In this document: positions 18,010 to 26,692 of the stretch, piece after piece
How positions within the stretch are numbered: position 1 is the first letter of the stretch
Layout: each line of letters begins with the position of its first letter
Assembly (NCBI RefSeq): GCF_032878955.1
Contig: NZ_CP043839.1
Span: 2,418,001 to 2,482,000 of the forward strand
Direction of reading: 5' to 3'
From: Butyricimonas paravirosa
GTDB taxonomy: Bacteria > Bacteroidota > Bacteroidia > Bacteroidales > Marinifilaceae
Length of the DNA: 64,000 nucleotides
The notes under the pieces: generated by a model
Told to the model about the DNA's origin: nothing
The model's input: the letters and a program-made list of their open reading frames with translations, nothing else
The model's database searches: none
Program-made: the position numbers and the translations under genes

Positions 18010-19179
18010 ATGGATTATAACAAACAAGATATCGAATTTGTTTTCACAATTCTGAATCATCGTGAAATGTTAAACGATGAAGTAGTTGCAGAATGGTTAA
18101 AAGACCCCGCTCATCTTGCATTAATGACCGACATCACTGTAATCCGGCAAAAGTTATCCAACCAAGATTATAAAAAAATAAAAAAAGAGGTCGGGTTACA
18201 CATCAAACAGGAAATACGAAAAAACCGGAACCGACGTCTGATAACCTACTGGAGTTCCGGCATAGCAGCTATTTTTATTATCGGACTATTCATCTATCAT
18301 GGCATTGTTTCTCCGAATATAACGGAAGTTGTTAAGGCTAAAACGGAACTTGCCATCATCACTCCCGGCAGCCACCAAGCCCGTCTGATACTACCTGACG
18401 GGGACGTGAGAGAACTCGGCAATCTCACTCAGATAATTGATAATCCACTTATTGAAGGAGTAAAAAATGATTCATTATCAGGTTTAAGTTATTCCCAAGT
18501 CAGAATAAACACAAGTAATCTACCGGAATCAGAAATACACAACACTTTAGTCGTTCCCACCGGGGGATTTTATCCACTTGAATTATCCGACGGGACTCAA
18601 GTGTGGCTTAATTCCGAATCGGAATTACATTTCCCGGTTAAATTTATATCCGGGAAACGAGAAGTATTTCTAAAAGGAGAAGCCCTTTTCGTTGTAAAAA
18701 GAGATAGCACAAAACCATTTATTGTAAATATAAACAACGCTTCCATCGAGGTCTTGGGAACAACATTCAACGTGAATACATACGCAGACAACCAGTGTGT
18801 ATATACCACACTGGTCAACGGTTCCATAAAATTCATTTCCAACAAAAATAAGCAAGAAGTCATACTAGAACCTGGCACTCAATGTGTCACCGACACGACC
18901 ACAGGCAACACAAGTATCCAAGAAGTAGACGTGAACAATTATATCGCATGGAAAGAGGGGCGCTTTATTTTTGATGACATGAGTTTAGAACTTATCATGT
19001 GTCAATTACAACGTTGGTACGACATTGACGTGTTTTACCAGAATCAAACAATAAAAAAACACAAATTCAGGGGTGTTATAAATAAAGATATGTCCATCGA
19101 AAAAGTACTGGACATGATTTCGGAAGCAACTGATATCAGATTCAGCGTGAAAAACAGAACGATTACAGTATACAAATAA
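18010..19179 (+). CDS. FecR-family anti-sigma factor of locus 1
   Basis: A 389-residue inner-membrane anti-sigma regulator. A cytoplasmic N-terminal part binds a sigma factor, a single membrane helix follows (about 78-98, YWSSGIAAIFIIGLFIYHG), then a periplasmic FecR domain (about 180-280, with LSDGTQVWLNSESELHFPV) and a C-terminal DUF4974 domain (about 315-388, FIFDDMSLELIMCQLQRWY). This layout is standard for Bacteroidetes FecR proteins that sense SusC STN domains. It is 79 bases upstream of the SusC gene. Unusually, no ECF sigma gene lies directly upstream; the nearest is the convergent sigma gene at 29.5 kb, beyond the locus. Confidence 0.93.
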   Translation: MDYNKQDIEFVFTILNHREMLNDEVVAEWLKDPAHLALMTDITVIRQKLSNQDYKKIKKEVGLHIKQEIRKNRNRRLITYWSSGIAAIFIIGLFIYHGIVSPNITEVVKAKTELAIITPGSHQARLILPDGDVRELGNLTQIIDNPLIEGVKNDSLSGLSYSQVRINTSNLPESEIHNTLVVPTGGFYPLELSDGTQVWLNSESELHFPVKFISGKREVFLKGEALFVVKRDSTKPFIVNINNASIEVLGTTFNVNTYADNQCVYTTLVNGSIKFISNKNKQEVILEPGTQCVTDTTTGNTSIQEVDVNNYIAWKEGRFIFDDMSLELIMCQLQRWYDIDVFYQNQTIKKHKFRGVINKDMSIEKVLDMISEATDIRFSVKNRTITVYK

Positions 19180-19258
19180 GGAGAAAATAGGGATTGTTGT
19201 CACCAATCCCTACAAAGTCTCGATATAAAACTTTAGTAATTATTTAACGCACGAAGTT

Positions 19259-22200
19259 ATGAAAAAAAAACGAAGTCAGAACTATTCCTACACGTGTAAA
19301 AAATTCATTAAATTATTACGAATTATGAAACTCGTGATCTTTTTTCTATGCGTGAGTCTCACGCATTTATCGGCCCATGTTTATGCTCAGCAGGCATTGG
19401 TCAATCTAAAACTAGAAAACACTTCGCTTATACAAATATTGCAAGAAGTGGAAAAGCAACTCAAACAAGATTTCTTTTTCAGTAAAGAAGAGATTAATGT
19501 CAAACAGAAGTTATCTATTAATTTTTCAAAAGCGACTTTAGATGAAGTCGTAAGAACCATTTTCGGACCGAATTACAAATACCGGATTATCGATAACGTT
19601 ATCGTGATTTCTCCCGTGAAGGAGTCCCCGGAAGAGATAAAAAAAATCACGATAAGGGGAAAGGTCATGGATAAAGATTCCATTCCCATTCCCGGCGTCA
19701 CGATCAAAATTAAAGAAACCAATTTGGGTGTTGCTACCGATAAAGAAGGTAAATTCTCGTTAACCTTTCCCGAAATGAAGAACCCGACTCTTGTGTTCAC
19801 GTTTATCGGTATGCAAAAACAGGAGATCCCGATACAAACGCAAACAATGTTTCTGAACGTGATTATGCAAGAAGAGACCAAAGCATTAGACGATGTAGTG
19901 GTAACAGGATATGCCACGATCCGTAAAGAGAGTTTCACAGGAACCTCCACGAAAGTGAGCAAAGCCGACTTGCTGAAAGTATCACCCCACAATGTGATGA
20001 AAGCTCTGGCCGCCTTCGATCCTTCCTTCAAATTGATCCAGAATAATGTCATGGGATCCGATCCGAACACAATGCCAGAATATTACATTCGCGGACGTTC
20101 GGGGACCTCAGAATTAAAAGAACTGGATAGATTGACTTCTGATGACGTATCTGAATTTGCCTTGAAAAACAATCCGAGCGCACCGATCTTCATTCTAGAC
20201 GGGTTCGAAGTTGACATGGAGAAAGTATACGATATGGATGTTAATCGTATCGAGAGTGTTACAATCCTAAAAGATGCAGCCGCCACAGCCGTTTATGGTT
20301 CAAGGGCCGCCAACGGAGTGATCGTTATAGAAACATCCGCACCCGTTGCCGGAGAGATACGCATCAGCTATTCCGGTACAGCCTCCCTTACCGCTCCAGA
20401 TCTCGGTAGTTACAATTTACTGAACGCAAGAGAAGCTTTGGAAGCCGAATATTACGCCGGATTATTCGAATCGGACACGAAGGATGACGGGAACGCAGGA
20501 GGTCTGATCAATTATGCCAATCTGTACAACAACATCATCCGGGGGGTTGATACGGATTGGATTTCCAAACCTTTACAAAACGAATTCAATCACAAACACT
20601 ACCTTTACATCGACGGTGGTAGCGAATCTTTGCGATGGGGCTTGGATTTAAACTACCAACGCAAAGGCGGGGTGATGAAAGGTTCGTACCGGAACGTGAG
20701 CGGAGCTGGAATCACAGTTGACTATCGTTATAAAAACTTACAAATCAAAAATCAGGCGACATTTAACCTGATGTCATCTAAAAACTCGCCTTACGGGACA
20801 TTTAGCAATTACGTGCAAATGAAACCTTATTTAACTCCCCGGAATCCGGAAACAGGCAATTATTACAAGATTTTCAGTATCTACCGAAATATCCGGTCAT
20901 CCGTGAGCATGCCCGTTTACGTTACCAATCCCCTTTACGAGGCGTCCATTGACAGTTTCGACAAAAGTAAATACAAAGAATTTATTGATAACCTAAGTGT
21001 AAGCTGGTATATCAATAATTATTTATTACTAAAAGGCACATTCAGCGCATCCTTTAAATTACAGGATGAAGACATGTACGTGGATCCCAGTTCAGGCACG
21101 TTCAGCAATTCGGATATTTACGAAAAGGGGACCTACAAGGATGGAGAAATCAGAACCAGCAAATGGAACTTGAACGCCTTACTATCTTACAACAGGCAGC
21201 TTGGTAAGCATAATCTCAATTTCACGCTAGGTGTCGAGGCTTCCGAAACGAAATCAAATTCCACATATGCCTATTATGAAGGATTTGTCGAAGGAGCCGT
21301 ACCATCTCCAAGCAACGCCTTGATGATCAAGGACGAACCGACATTTCAAGACAGTAATACCCGCCGTTTTGGCACCTATCTGCAATTCAACTACACGTAC
21401 AACAATATCTATCTATTCGATGTTTCCGGACGTTATGACGGTTCGTCCGCATTTGGTGCCAACAAGAAGATGGGGACGTTCTGGTCTTTCGGAGCGGGGA
21501 TCAACTTCCACAATTATGCTTTCATGCAGGGAGTGGATTTTTTGAACCAATTCAAGATCAAAGCCACTTACGGACAGACTGGTAAAGCTAATTTTAGTCC
21601 CTATCAAGCAAGAACGACTTATAATATGTTATACGATGCTCCCTATAAAGATATGTGGGGTATGACATTAAAAGCCTTAGGTAATGAAGATTTGATGTGG
21701 GAGAAAGTGAGGAAATTAAACTTGGGAACTGAAATCTCTCTATTCCAAAATACGTTGTCGTTAAATGTCGACTATTATCACGAGAAGACTATGGATCAAG
21801 TGGAAAATATTTCTATTCCATCGTCTTCCGGTTTCAGCACTTACAAAGGTAATGTCGGCGAAGTATTGAATGAAGGAGTAGACATTAAAATCAACGCCAG
21901 AATCTATTCCGCTAAAAATTGGGATGTTTATCTTTTTGCCAATGTAAACCACAACAGAAATGTCATCACAAAAATCGGAGACGCTTTAAAAAACTATAAC
22001 GAACAAATCGACGAGTTCTTTTCCAAATATTCGAGTGATAACACGAACAGCATTTATAGCACCCCCTTCACCAAATACGAGGTCGGAAACTCCTTATCCG
22101 CTATTTATGGTATGGAATCCTACGGCATTGATCCCGCCACCGGAGATGAACTCTACATCAAACGAGACGGGACGGTCACTTACACATGGTCATCAGCAGA

Positions 22201-22678
22201 ACAACAATGTTTGGGAGACTCCGATCCGAAAATGTCCGGAACTTGCGGTTTAAACCTAAGATGGAAAAACCTGACATTATACTCGACGTTTTCTTACAGG
22301 TGGGGAGGTCAAGCTTATAACAACACGTTAGTTGCAGTGGAAAACGTCAACCTTGAGAAATACAGTGGAGACCGTAGAATCCTAACCGATCGCTGGAAAC
22401 AAGCCGGAGATCAGGCTACTTTGAAAAGTATCAAGGACCGGACCTATGTTACTCGCCCGACATCCCGATTCGTCCAAGACGACAACACGTTGACTTTTAA
22501 CTCTTTCTCGCTGGGGTATGATTTAAACCGCCAGCTCGTACAGAGGTGGGGCTTAAGCATGGTACGTTTACAATTCAACATGGAAGATATAGCAACGTTC
22601 TCGTCCATCAAGCAAGAGAGAGGAACATCCTACCCTTTTGCCCGAACCTTTAATTTTAGTTTGAACATCACGTTATAA
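19259..22678 (+). CDS. SusC/RagA-family TonB-dependent transporter with STN domain (locus 1)
   Basis: A 1139-residue outer-membrane importer. Order: signal sequence (ends HVYAQQ, about residue 45), STN (secretin/TonB N-terminal) signalling domain (about 50-120), CarboxypepD_reg-like domain (about 135-210, ITIRGKVMDKDSIPIPGVT), plug with the SusC-type segment VTILKDAAATAVYGSRAANG (near residue 340), then a large barrel ending NFSLNITL. It pairs with the SusD protein encoded seven bases downstream to form a lidded outer-membrane importer energised by TonB. The STN domain and upstream FecR indicate signal-dependent induction. The ligand is not readable, but the linked protease suggests a peptide or protein. 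Confidence 0.95.
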   Translation: MKKKRSQNYSYTCKKFIKLLRIMKLVIFFLCVSLTHLSAHVYAQQALVNLKLENTSLIQILQEVEKQLKQDFFFSKEEINVKQKLSINFSKATLDEVVRTIFGPNYKYRIIDNVIVISPVKESPEEIKKITIRGKVMDKDSIPIPGVTIKIKETNLGVATDKEGKFSLTFPEMKNPTLVFTFIGMQKQEIPIQTQTMFLNVIMQEETKALDDVVVTGYATIRKESFTGTSTKVSKADLLKVSPHNVMKALAAFDPSFKLIQNNVMGSDPNTMPEYYIRGRSGTSELKELDRLTSDDVSEFALKNNPSAPIFILDGFEVDMEKVYDMDVNRIESVTILKDAAATAVYGSRAANGVIVIETSAPVAGEIRISYSGTASLTAPDLGSYNLLNAREALEAEYYAGLFESDTKDDGNAGGLINYANLYNNIIRGVDTDWISKPLQNEFNHKHYLYIDGGSESLRWGLDLNYQRKGGVMKGSYRNVSGAGITVDYRYKNLQIKNQATFNLMSSKNSPYGTFSNYVQMKPYLTPRNPETGNYYKIFSIYRNIRSSVSMPVYVTNPLYEASIDSFDKSKYKEFIDNLSVSWYINNYLLLKGTFSASFKLQDEDMYVDPSSGTFSNSDIYEKGTYKDGEIRTSKWNLNALLSYNRQLGKHNLNFTLGVEASETKSNSTYAYYEGFVEGAVPSPSNALMIKDEPTFQDSNTRRFGTYLQFNYTYNNIYLFDVSGRYDGSSAFGANKKMGTFWSFGAGINFHNYAFMQGVDFLNQFKIKATYGQTGKANFSPYQARTTYNMLYDAPYKDMWGMTLKALGNEDLMWEKVRKLNLGTEISLFQNTLSLNVDYYHEKTMDQVENISIPSSSGFSTYKGNVGEVLNEGVDIKINARIYSAKNWDVYLFANVNHNRNVITKIGDALKNYNEQIDEFFSKYSSDNTNSIYSTPFTKYEVGNSLSAIYGMESYGIDPATGDELYIKRDGTVTYTWSSAEQQCLGDSDPKMSGTCGLNLRWKNLTLYSTFSYRWGGQAYNNTLVAVENVNLEKYSGDRRILTDRWKQAGDQATLKSIKDRTYVTRPTSRFVQDDNTLTFNSFSLGYDLNRQLVQRWGLSMVRLQFNMEDIATFSSIKQERGTSYPFARTFNFSLNITL

Positions 22679-22696
22679 CACTTAATGATGCCCATT

Positions 22697-24232
22697 ATGA
22701 AAAATATTAAAATATTACCGATCGCTCTAGCCCTATTCTTTTCCGGATGCTTATATTCCTGTAATGATTGGCTGGAGACCGGATCAAACGATGAAGTGCT
22801 TGAAGACGATGCCTTCTCATCAGCTAAAGGCTTCAGAAGTGCCCTAATCGGAGTTTATCGACTTGTGACATCGGAAAACCTTTACGGTCAAGAACTAACT
22901 TGGGGGCTTCTCAGTTCCATCAGCTGGAATTATCAATCCGGTTATGCAATTCCCAAATATCGGGGTCCACTTCAATACGATGTTTACACCGACAACAACA
23001 CGAAAACAATCGTCTCGAATATTTGGGGAGCGGCCTACAATGCCATTGCAAACTGTAACAATTTACTCAAACAGATCGAGGGCAGCAATGCAAATTTTGA
23101 GTACACATGGGAAAAAGATATGATCATGGCTGAAGCCCGCGGATTACGAGCCCTTCTACATTTTGAAATGCTCCGGCTCTTTGCCCCGGCTCCGATTACC
23201 GGTTACAAGGGAACTACCATCCCATACGTAACGGACTATCCCGATTTGTTACCCCAACACAAAAACACAGAAGAAGTATTAACTTCCATTATCGAGGATT
23301 TAGAATATGCAAAGCAGACATTAAGACCCATCGACGTCGACGAACTTCGTAATAAGAGTATATGGATCGTAAACGGAAATCGAATGGACAATATAGAATA
23401 CGTACTTTTCCAAGGCGTTTTAAACTTAAAATCCGACGGGACCCGTGAAGGATACGGTGACGGTTTCTTTGCTTTCCGAGGATACCGTTTCAACTATTGG
23501 GGGGCTACGGCTCTACTGGCCAGAGTTTACTCTTACATGAGGGACAACACCAAGGCCGAACAATACGCCGATACAATTCTGAATGATTGGGTAGGGAGTG
23601 ACAAATTCCATTTGTATTCCAAAAATCCCAAAGCCACATCGAACCCGAACGCCATAGACGGGAAACGCATCCCGGAACCCCTCATTGCATTTTGGAATGA
23701 CAAAGTTTGTGACAATTACAAAACTGCCATCAGTAGCATCTATAACAGAATGGTTGATCCCCAGTACCTTTTCGATGGCGATTTAACAGAAGACTACAGA
23801 TACACGGATCTCTATAATTCCAGTAATTATCGCTATCGGGTATGGGACGGGCAAGACGCCTCTTACTCAACGAATAACTCCATAGTAAACTATAGTAACC
23901 CGCTTATTCCCGTGTTGGAATTACCGGAAATCTATCTCATCAAAGCTGAATGTCTTGCCGCACGCGGCGAAATACCCAAAGCCCTGGCTCTCTTGAAAGA
24001 AATCAGGGATGCCCGTGGTTGTACAAACACCGTTTCCGCCTCGGATTATGATAGTTTTATGGAAAAGTTAGTTAATGAAGCAAACCGTGATTTCATTGCC
24101 AGAGGACAGACTTGGCATTTCTTGAAAAAACTCAACTGGCCCAAACTTTACAACGGGACTCCCGCAAACAAAACCGTACCGGATGGCTGGTATGTTCTAC
24201 CCATGCCAGACAGTGAAACTGCTTATTATTGA
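22697..24232 (+). CDS. SusD/RagB-family surface lipoprotein (locus 1)
   Basis: About 511 residues from ATG 22697; ATGs at 22685 and 22688 give slightly longer forms. The signal peptide is followed by lipobox-like cysteines (FFSGC at 18 and YSC at 22), then the SusD-type start NDWLETGSNDEVLEDDAFSS. TPR-like helices and the C-terminal SusD_RagB signature follow (LPEIYLIKAECLAARGEI...ALLKEIRDARG). It caps the SusC transporter and captures substrate on the cell surface. It is directly downstream of susC with a spacing of a few bases. Confidence 0.94.
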   Translation: MKNIKILPIALALFFSGCLYSCNDWLETGSNDEVLEDDAFSSAKGFRSALIGVYRLVTSENLYGQELTWGLLSSISWNYQSGYAIPKYRGPLQYDVYTDNNTKTIVSNIWGAAYNAIANCNNLLKQIEGSNANFEYTWEKDMIMAEARGLRALLHFEMLRLFAPAPITGYKGTTIPYVTDYPDLLPQHKNTEEVLTSIIEDLEYAKQTLRPIDVDELRNKSIWIVNGNRMDNIEYVLFQGVLNLKSDGTREGYGDGFFAFRGYRFNYWGATALLARVYSYMRDNTKAEQYADTILNDWVGSDKFHLYSKNPKATSNPNAIDGKRIPEPLIAFWNDKVCDNYKTAISSIYNRMVDPQYLFDGDLTEDYRYTDLYNSSNYRYRVWDGQDASYSTNNSIVNYSNPLIPVLELPEIYLIKAECLAARGEIPKALALLKEIRDARGCTNTVSASDYDSFMEKLVNEANRDFIARGQTWHFLKKLNWPKLYNGTPANKTVPDGWYVLPMPDSETAYY

Positions 24233-24250
24233 TTTTTTAAATAAAGCAAT

Positions 24251-24955
24251 ATGAAATATATATATATAATCGTGATAGGAGCTATCTATTCATTATATAG
24301 TTGCTCAAAAGAAGAAATTCTTACCTATAATAACAATACATCGGAACGTTTTATTTATTTCGAGAAGTCCGAAGCAGACTCATCAGATATATCGTTCTTT
24401 ACCTATCCGGGCGAGATCGAAATCAATTTTCCGGTTGTCGTGAAAAGTTCCGGTTTCAGCAACCAAGACGAAGAATACAAAATTGTAGTGATGGATGAAT
24501 ACACCACCGCCCTGTCCTCTGATTACAAAATACCCGATAAACTCATCTTTAAAGCCGGGGCCATCAAAGACACGTGTTACATTAAATTAAAATACTCTTC
24601 CAAGTTGGACTCGGACAAGGTACGTGTAGTGATTAAATTGGCAAATAACGAGAACTTCACGGAAGGGGAAAGTATGTATCAGGTTGCCATTATCTGGTTC
24701 CACAACATCATCTCACAACCCGACTGGTGGACCAGTACGGTAACTTCTTATTACCTAGGCACTTATTCCGACCTAAAATACAGCCTTTTCAACAGTATTG
24801 TCGGGGTTGACCTAACCGATGCCGACGAAAGCACGATAAGGCATTACGCCCTCGTATTCAAACAATACTTGGAAGAACAAAAAGCAGCAGGCAACACCGT
24901 ACTTGAAGCAGACGAAACAGAGATGACTGTCGTGGCCGGAGGAAGACTGAAATAA
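24251..24955 (+). CDS. DUF4843 surface lipoprotein (locus 1)
   Basis: A 234-residue lipoprotein (lipobox YSC, Cys18). The body matches the DUF4843 family usually encoded after SusD: ERFIYFEKSEADSSDISFFTYPG near the N terminus, a beta-sandwich-like middle, and YSDLKYSLFNSIVG with a helical C terminus. Its function is unknown; members are thought to be surface-exposed accessory ligand binders. It lies 18 bases after susD and 18 before the PKD-like gene, all on one strand. Confidence 0.85.
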   Translation: MKYIYIIVIGAIYSLYSCSKEEILTYNNNTSERFIYFEKSEADSSDISFFTYPGEIEINFPVVVKSSGFSNQDEEYKIVVMDEYTTALSSDYKIPDKLIFKAGAIKDTCYIKLKYSSKLDSDKVRVVIKLANNENFTEGESMYQVAIIWFHNIISQPDWWTSTVTSYYLGTYSDLKYSLFNSIVGVDLTDADESTIRHYALVFKQYLEEQKAAGNTVLEADETEMTVVAGGRLK

Positions 24956-24973
24956 CCTATAAAATAGACTTTT

Positions 24974-26566
24974 ATGAAAAACATTATATATTTAAGTATC
25001 CTTTTCATAGCGAGTTACTTCATGACCAGTTGTATTGATGATGAATCAAAAGATTTTCAATTCAATATGCCGAATGTAATTATCGGATCTGACGATGATA
25101 TTAATTTCCCCGTCGGGAAGGAAAAAGCATATACCCCGACGATCGAATGGGCTAATACCGATTCGACAAATTATGATTTCCTGTGGACCTACAACGGACG
25201 GGAGAAATTGTCTACCGAGAAAGTATTGAAACACACGTTCACGGATGCAGGAACTTTCTACCTGACTTTCCAAATGACAGACCGCACAAATAAATTGACC
25301 TATGGACAAGATTTCAAACTGACCGTCAGTTCTGAATATTTCCTAGGATGGCTTATTCTTGCCGAGGATGAGACAGACGGGCACTCGGCCTTATCATTTA
25401 TCCATATGCAAACCTACGAACTTTATCCCGATGTTTACAAGACCCTCTATCCTAACGACCCGTTAGGTTCCAAGCCATATCGTATGGAAACACATTACAC
25501 GACCAAAACGGACGAAATTCTCATCATGCAAAAAGGAGGAGAGGGTTTGATTGAACTAGACGGGAGTAATTTCAAGAAAGTAATCCGGACAGAAGAGGAA
25601 TTTATCGGGGGGGAATATCCTTATGCCGGTTTCAACCCGATTCGGGTAGCGTACACTCATAAAGGCCCGGAACTCTTGCTCACGGATCAAGGAGAAATTT
25701 ATGACCGCATCAATAGAAAAACAACCAGCATGTTTCAAACAGCTTCTTATTCCACCATACCTTTCCTACATGTGAGTGGTAATACATCGTTTACTTATTT
25801 CACCTTCCCGGGATCAACCAATTTCCAATTAATGTTTGACAATGCTAACAAAAGGTGGCTGGCATACCATAACACTTCGACAATCCCTTATGCCATCCCT
25901 ATTTTCACGAAAGGATACACGGATGAGAGTTACCCAGGAGCATTCGATTTTTGCAACGGAATGAATGCGAACATCGATCTCGCATACGCAGAAACATGTA
26001 ATGAATCCACCAACAGCTGTTATCTCGTCCATGTTTTAAAAGATAACACTACAAATAATCATTACCTCCAAGTATCGACGCTCACATTTTCTACATCAAA
26101 TTATCGTATAACCGTTACCAAACCAGAACAAAAAGAATTTGCTTCAGGATATGGCATTGATGACAAAACACAATATTGTCTATTACGAGGCACCGGTACG
26201 TCTTTTACTGCTGATCCTCATTTGTTCTTTAGTATTGGTAAAAAAGTTTATTTCTATCGCTGGAGTAATGATAAAATTTATCTCTATAAAGACTTCGGAA
26301 CAGGAGAAAATGCCCCCACAGGCGACCTCGTATCCATGCACACCAACGGAAACGCCATTGAAATGGGATTTGCATTCAGCGACGGACATTTTTATATTTG
26401 CAATATAACAAAGAATATCATTGATAAAATTGCTCGAGGAGATATTGACCCGTTAACCGATAATTCAATCGAAATTCAACATTATTCCGGATTAGGCAAA
26501 ATTGTTCACTCGGCATTCAAGTATGGAAAATCAGCTAATTATCTAAATGCAAAAATAGCATACTAG
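24974..26566 (+). CDS. PKD-like family surface lipoprotein (locus 1)
   Basis: A 530-residue lipoprotein (lipobox MTSC, Cys20). After a short linker there is an Ig/PKD-like beta domain (about 45-125, with WTYNG and HTFTDAGTFYLTFQMTD) and then a long region with repeated beta-strand/turn units that could form a propeller (GWLILAEDETDG, LLLTDQGEIYDR, KKVYFYRW). This matches the PKD-like family found with DUF4843 in SusCD loci. A ligand-binding or surface-scaffold role is inferred. The stop is followed at once by a perfect 22-bp hairpin. Confidence 0.82.
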   Translation: MKNIIYLSILFIASYFMTSCIDDESKDFQFNMPNVIIGSDDDINFPVGKEKAYTPTIEWANTDSTNYDFLWTYNGREKLSTEKVLKHTFTDAGTFYLTFQMTDRTNKLTYGQDFKLTVSSEYFLGWLILAEDETDGHSALSFIHMQTYELYPDVYKTLYPNDPLGSKPYRMETHYTTKTDEILIMQKGGEGLIELDGSNFKKVIRTEEEFIGGEYPYAGFNPIRVAYTHKGPELLLTDQGEIYDRINRKTTSMFQTASYSTIPFLHVSGNTSFTYFTFPGSTNFQLMFDNANKRWLAYHNTSTIPYAIPIFTKGYTDESYPGAFDFCNGMNANIDLAYAETCNESTNSCYLVHVLKDNTTNNHYLQVSTLTFSTSNYRITVTKPEQKEFASGYGIDDKTQYCLLRGTGTSFTADPHLFFSIGKKVYFYRWSNDKIYLYKDFGTGENAPTGDLVSMHTNGNAIEMGFAFSDGHFYICNITKNIIDKIARGDIDPLTDNSIEIQHYSGLGKIVHSAFKYGKSANYLNAKIAY

Positions 26567-26572
26567 TAGAAG

Positions 26573-26620
26573 AGTCTCTCTATTTCCCTCCTGTTAAGAC
26601 AGGAGGGAAATAGAGAGACT
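26573..26620. terminator. Perfect 22-bp stem with 4-base loop
   Basis: Arms at 26573-26594 and 26599-26620 (starting AGTCTCTC and ending GAGAGACT) are exact inverted copies. The stem is GC-rich at its tip and begins seven bases after the PKD-like stop codon. No T run follows, so it may act as a partial terminator or an mRNA-stabilising or processing hairpin before the protease gene. Confidence 0.7.
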
Positions 26621-26692
26621 ATAGACTGAAAAATAAAATATCTAAGCCGGAATAATTACCGGCATTAATAACTATTATCAATTTTTAATTTC

